Source: Mesorhizobium sp. DCY119
GTDB lineage: Bacteria > Pseudomonadota > Alphaproteobacteria > Rhizobiales > Rhizobiaceae
NCBI RefSeq assembly: GCF_003590645.1
Contig: NZ_CP031834.1
Location: 1,550,501 to 1,614,500 of the forward strand
Direction of reading: 5' to 3'
Length of the DNA: 64,000 nt
In this document: piece after piece, positions 60,847 through 64,000 of the stretch
Layout: each line of letters starts with the position of its first letter
Position numbering within the stretch: the first letter of the stretch is position 1
The notes under the pieces: model-generated
What the model saw: only the letters and a program-made list of their open reading frames with translations
The model's database searches: none
Told to the model about the DNA's origin: nothing
Made by a program: the position numbers and the translations under genes

Positions 60847-63036
60847 TCACGCTGCCTTTTCCTTCGCCTTGCGCGGCAGATGGGCAACCACGTTCTCGAT
60901 CATGCGCATGCCGGCGTTCTGGCCGAGCGTCATGATCGACTCGGGATGGAACTGCACGGCAGCGACCGGCTCGCGCTTGTGCTCGAAGGCCATGATGACG
61001 CCATCCTCGGTCTCGGCGGTGACGATGAAATCGTCCGGCAGGCGCACCGGATCGGCAAAGATCGAGTGGTAGCGGCCGACGGTGACTTCCTTGGGCAGGC
61101 CGGAGAAGATGACGCCGGGCTTCGACACGCGGATGCGCGACGGCTTGCCGTGCATCGGGATATGAAGCTGGCGAAGCTCGCCGCCATAGGCCTCGGCCAG
61201 CGCCTGCAAGCCCAGACACACGCCGAAGATCGGCAGGTCGCGGGCACGCGCCTTCTTGATGGTCGCGGCGCAGTCGAAATCCTTCGGCGTGCCGGGGCCG
61301 GGCGAAAGCACGACGAGATCGGGCTTCAGCTCGTCGAACAGCTCTTCCGGCACCGGCGAGCGCACGGTGGAGACATCGGCGCCGGTCTGGCGGAAATAGT
61401 TGGCCAGCGTGTGGACGAAGGAGTCTTCATGATCGACGAGCAGGATCTTCACGCCGTCGCCGACGCGGGCGGACTGGTGTTCGGTGGCGGCTGCATTGCC
61501 GGCCTTGGCGTCGCGAATGGCGGATAGCATGGCGGATGCTTTCAGTTCGGTTTCGGCTTCTTCATCTTCCGGAACGGAATCGAACAGCAGTGTAGCACCG
61601 GCGCGAACCTCCGCGATCCCGTCCTTTATGCGAATGGTGCGCAAGGTCAGGCCGGTGTTGAGATCGCCATTGAAGTGGACCATGCCGATCGCCCCGCCAT
61701 ACCAGGCGCGCGGGCTCTTTTCGTGCTTCTCGATGAAGCGCATCGCCCACAGCTTCGGCGCGCCGGTGACGGTGACGGCCCACGCGTGGGACAGAAAGGC
61801 GTCGAAGGCGTCCATGCCTTCGCGCAGGCGGCCCTCGATGTGGTCGACGGTGTGGATCAGGCGCGAATACATCTCGATCTGGCGACGGCCGATGACGCGC
61901 ACCGAGCCGGGCTCGCAGACGCGGCTCTTGTCGTTGCGGTCGACATCCGAGCACATGGTGAGCTCGGATTCGTCCTTCTTGGAATTGAGCAGCTTCAGGA
62001 TCTGCTCAGAGTCGGAAATGGCGTCGTCGCCGCGCTTGATGGTGCCGGAAATCGGGCAGGTCTCGACGCGGCGGCCGTTCACCCGCACGAACATCTCGGG
62101 CGAAGCGCCGATGAGATATTCGCCTTCGCCCAGATTGATGAAGAAGGAATAGGGCGACGGGTTGATCTTCTTCAGCCGACGCGAAATCTCCGAAGGCGCG
62201 GTTTCGCAGCGCTCGTAGAACATCTGGCCGGGCACGACCTCGAACAGGTCGCCGCGCTGGAAGCTTTCCTTGGCCTTGTCGACGATTTTTGCATATTCGC
62301 CCGGCTCGTGATCGCCCCGCGGCGGTATGCGGTCGGACGGTTTGAAGGCCAGCGCCTCGTTATCGCGGGGCAGGCCTTCAGTGGAAAAACCGTCGCCGGA
62401 ATAGTCGTAGCGGTCGTGCCAGGCCAATGCCTGATGATGGTCGACGACGAGGATTTCGTCCGGCAGGTACAGCACCAGGTCGCGCTGGCTTTCGGCGCGC
62501 TGCAGCGTGTGCTCGACCGGATCGAACTGGAAGGCGAGATCGTAGCCGAAGGCGCCGTAGAGGCCGAGATTGGAATCCTGGTCGGTCTTGAAAAGGGCGG
62601 TGATGGCGCGCAGCACGGTGAAGACGGATGGCACGCGGCTGCGCTCTTCCTCGGTGAAGACACGGCCGGGTTCGGCAATGGTCAGGGCCAGCCGCTGCTT
62701 GGTGGTCTGGGTGAGGCTGACGTCCTTTTCGGCCAGCAAAGCGTGCGCGATGATGGGAAGCAGGACCTCGCCGCGCGCATTCAGCGCTTCGATGCGCATG
62801 GCGCGGTTGCGGGCGCTGATCACCACGGGCGGGTCGATGATGGCGGTGTCCCAGCGGGTGTAGCGGCCGGGATATTCGTAGTTGGACGAAAAGACCGCGC
62901 CGCGCCGCGAATTCAGCCCGTCGATATAGGTCTCGATGGCGCCGGCATAGGCCGTGTCGTGGCGGCTTCGCGTGATGGTTACGCCGCCGCCGGTCACAAA
63001 GCGCTCGGCACCGTCCTCAAGAGTTTCGATCGTCAT
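60847..63036 (-). CDS. trpEG: Fused anthranilate synthase (components I and II)
   Basis: The 729-residue protein joins TrpE (residues about 1-500) to the TrpG glutaminase (about 530-725). TrpE motifs include [22 protein letters not shown] in sections and GTIKRGDD. TrpG has the nucleophile Cys607 in [16 protein letters not shown] and the His in AVQFHPES. The fused form is typical of rhizobia. It makes anthranilate from chorismate and glutamine, the first step to tryptophan. A trpL leader peptide and attenuator precede it by about 45 to 160 bases. Confidence 0.97.
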   Translation of the reverse strand: MTIETLEDGAERFVTGGGVTITRSRHDTAYAGAIETYIDGLNSRRGAVFSSNYEYPGRYTRWDTAIIDPPVVISARNRAMRIEALNARGEVLLPIIAHALLAEKDVSLTQTTKQRLALTIAEPGRVFTEEERSRVPSVFTVLRAITALFKTDQDSNLGLYGAFGYDLAFQFDPVEHTLQRAESQRDLVLYLPDEILVVDHHQALAWHDRYDYSGDGFSTEGLPRDNEALAFKPSDRIPPRGDHEPGEYAKIVDKAKESFQRGDLFEVVPGQMFYERCETAPSEISRRLKKINPSPYSFFINLGEGEYLIGASPEMFVRVNGRRVETCPISGTIKRGDDAISDSEQILKLLNSKKDESELTMCSDVDRNDKSRVCEPGSVRVIGRRQIEMYSRLIHTVDHIEGRLREGMDAFDAFLSHAWAVTVTGAPKLWAMRFIEKHEKSPRAWYGGAIGMVHFNGDLNTGLTLRTIRIKDGIAEVRAGATLLFDSVPEDEEAETELKASAMLSAIRDAKAGNAAATEHQSARVGDGVKILLVDHEDSFVHTLANYFRQTGADVSTVRSPVPEELFDELKPDLVVLSPGPGTPKDFDCAATIKKARARDLPIFGVCLGLQALAEAYGGELRQLHIPMHGKPSRIRVSKPGVIFSGLPKEVTVGRYHSIFADPVRLPDDFIVTAETEDGVIMAFEHKREPVAAVQFHPESIMTLGQNAGMRMIENVVAHLPRKAKEKAA

Positions 63037-63082
63037 TTCCCGTCTCCATTTTCGCCGCCAGGCAGACCCGGAAAAACCCTTG

Positions 63083-63120
63083 AAAAAACAAATGGCCGCC
63101 CGGACTTCCCGTTGCGGCCA
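63083..63120 (-). terminator. Attenuator terminator before trpEG
   Basis: On the minus strand TGGCCGC and GCGGCCA form the stem with a short inner loop, followed by TTTGTTTTTT. It lies 36 bases past the leader-peptide stop and 46 bases before the trpEG start. Confidence 0.9.
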
Positions 63121-63155
63121 CCAGATTTCACGCGCACGCGCTTACGAGGCCGCTG

Positions 63156-63200
63156 TCAGCAGGCCCACCACCAAGACGTCGTGTTCGAAAACGTGTTCAT
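63156..63200 (-). CDS. trpL: Tryptophan leader peptide
   Basis: The 14-residue frame MNTFSNTTSWWWAC runs from ATG 63200 to TGA 63156-63158 and has three consecutive Trp codons. AAGGA precedes the ATG. Length and the WWW block match the rhizobial trpL leader. In Sinorhizobium the released leader RNA (rnTrpL) and peptide also act in trans on other targets; whether that holds here is untested. Stalling at the Trp codons should control the hairpin at 63083-63120. Confidence 0.92.
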   Translation of the reverse strand: MNTFSNTTSWWWAC

Positions 63201-63258
63201 GATTTTTCCTTAGCGGCGAATGAGAAATCGCGCAACTGGATTCGCGGGGATGTTTCGA

Positions 63259-64000
63259 TCAGCTCGTGCTGCCGACCGGCTCGACGTAGTCGAGTTCGGC
63301 CGGACGGCGGTCGATCCAGAAGGAGAAGAGCGCAACCGCGAGCGCAAGCAATGTCGTTGCCGCTCCGACGAAGGGCAGGTGCTGATAGGCGATGCCCAGC
63401 GAGATCGCCACGCCGCCGATCCAGGCGCCGGCGGCATTGCCGATGTTAAAGGCGCCCTGGTTGAGGGTAGCGGCGAGGTTCGGCGCTTCGGATGCTTTTT
63501 CCACGACGCGCATCTGCATCGGCGGCACGATGACGAAGGTGAGCACGCCCCAGATGAAGACGGTGGCGATGGTGAGCATGGGCAGGCTGCTGATTTCGGC
63601 CAGGAAGAGGAAGAGTGCGACAAGCAGCACCAGCGTGCCAAGCACGGTCGGCATCAGCTTCCAGTCGGCAAGCTTGCCGCCGATGATGTTGCCGACAGTC
63701 ATGCCCGCGCCGAACAGCAGCAGCACCCAGGTGACGGCGCCGACGGAAATGCCGGAGACGTCGGTGAGGATCGGCTTGATGTAGGTGAACACGGAAAACA
63801 GGCTGGCCGAGGCGAGCGCGGAGATGATCATGGCCAGCCACACCTGCAGCTTGCCGAGAACCTTGACCTCGCTGGCAAGCCCACCCGAGCTGGGCGGCGC
63901 AACGCCGGCCGGCACCAGCCAGCCGATAGCCGCGACCGAAATGATGCCGATCGCCACCACGGCGTAGAAGGTCGAGCGCCAGCCGAAGGCCTCGCCGAGT
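63259..64000 (-). CDS. MFS transporter, 5' end cut by window
   Basis: The frame is open from the right edge (64000) to the stop at 63259, giving about 246 residues, the C-terminal half to two thirds of a major facilitator protein of the drug:H+ antiporter-1 (AraJ/YdhP) type. It has about seven spans. Conserved pieces include GAGMTVGNIIGGKLADW and LNQGAFNIGNAAGAWIGG. It probably exports sugars, drugs or arabinose-like compounds; the substrate is unknown. The N-terminus lies outside the window. It is upstream of trpL on the same strand, with 58 bases between. Confidence 0.85.
   Translation of the reverse strand, partial: LGEAFGWRSTFYAVVAIGIISVAAIGWLVPAGVAPPSSGGLASEVKVLGKLQVWLAMIISALASASLFSVFTYIKPILTDVSGISVGAVTWVLLLFGAGMTVGNIIGGKLADWKLMPTVLGTLVLLVALFLFLAEISSLPMLTIATVFIWGVLTFVIVPPMQMRVVEKASEAPNLAATLNQGAFNIGNAAGAWIGGVAISLGIAYQHLPFVGAATTLLALAVALFSFWIDRRPAELDYVEPVGSTS

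Noticed and set aside
61675-63213. 512-residue plus-strand open frame
   Set aside because: It is antisense to trpEG and trpL and has no recognisable domain.
1-64000. CRISPR array, prophage or transposon
   Set aside because: No regularly spaced direct repeats, integrase, transposase or phage structural genes were seen.

Overview
The window looks like chromosomal DNA of a high-GC alphaproteobacterium of the order Hyphomicrobiales, most likely the Mesorhizobium/Aminobacter group. The basis is the CtrA-ChpT-SciP cell-cycle set, an EipA (DUF1134) gene, a fused trpEG gene behind a Trp-Trp-Trp leader peptide, GANTC (CcrM-type) sites before ctrA, and GC-rich palindromic intergenic repeats. No phage, transposon, plasmid-transfer or CRISPR genes were seen. 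Genus and species are inference.

Positions 1-27430 hold an apparently complete route for trimethylamine catabolism. Tmm (26087-27430) oxidises trimethylamine to its N-oxide. Tdm (23445-25814) splits the N-oxide to dimethylamine and formaldehyde. DmmDABC (1-3748, running off the left edge) demethylates dimethylamine to methylamine. GmaS, MgsABC and MgdABCD (7627-17193) take methylamine through gamma-glutamylmethylamide and N-methylglutamate to ammonium and a C1 unit. DmmD, Tdm and MgdC each carry a GcvT-type folate module, and fhs (18134-19813) interconverts formate and formyl-tetrahydrofolate, so C1 units probably pass through tetrahydrofolate. Two APC-type permeases, three very small membrane proteins, two conserved proteins of unknown function and an HPP-CBS membrane protein are interleaved. 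Seven copies of a related AT-rich motif sit before the methylamine transcription units and may be a shared operator; no candidate regulator is in this region.

Positions 27500-34600 are mixed: a secreted-repeat lipoprotein, an exported unknown, tRNA-Met(CAT), a Gfo/Idh/MocA oxidoreductase, a YkvA-like protein, mnmA, the CtrA antagonist sciP, an HxlR regulator with its divergent oxidoreductase, and a class A beta-lactamase.

Positions 34769-39811 are a cell-cycle and envelope block: a FliJ-like protein, ctrA with a long GANTC-rich promoter region, a single-domain response regulator, chpT, eipA and a membrane-anchored coiled-coil protein. Positions 39819-50822 are housekeeping and stress genes: a SpoU methyltransferase, a NolR-like ArsR regulator, HugZ, a CoA transferase with a short-chain dehydrogenase, a GNAT enzyme, glutathionyl-hydroquinone reductase, Nudix, metallophosphoesterase, alpha/beta hydrolase and a membrane winged-helix/TPR protein.

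Positions 50929-64000 include leuA and trpEG, each behind a leader peptide and attenuator that I read directly from the sequence. Also here are a VOC protein, an XRE-cupin regulator divergent from an EamA exporter, an ABC exporter, an AbrB-family protein, a CDF metal exporter and a partial MFS transporter. Two copies of a roughly 140-150 bp palindrome-ended repeat lie at 54113 and 60693 in opposite orientation.
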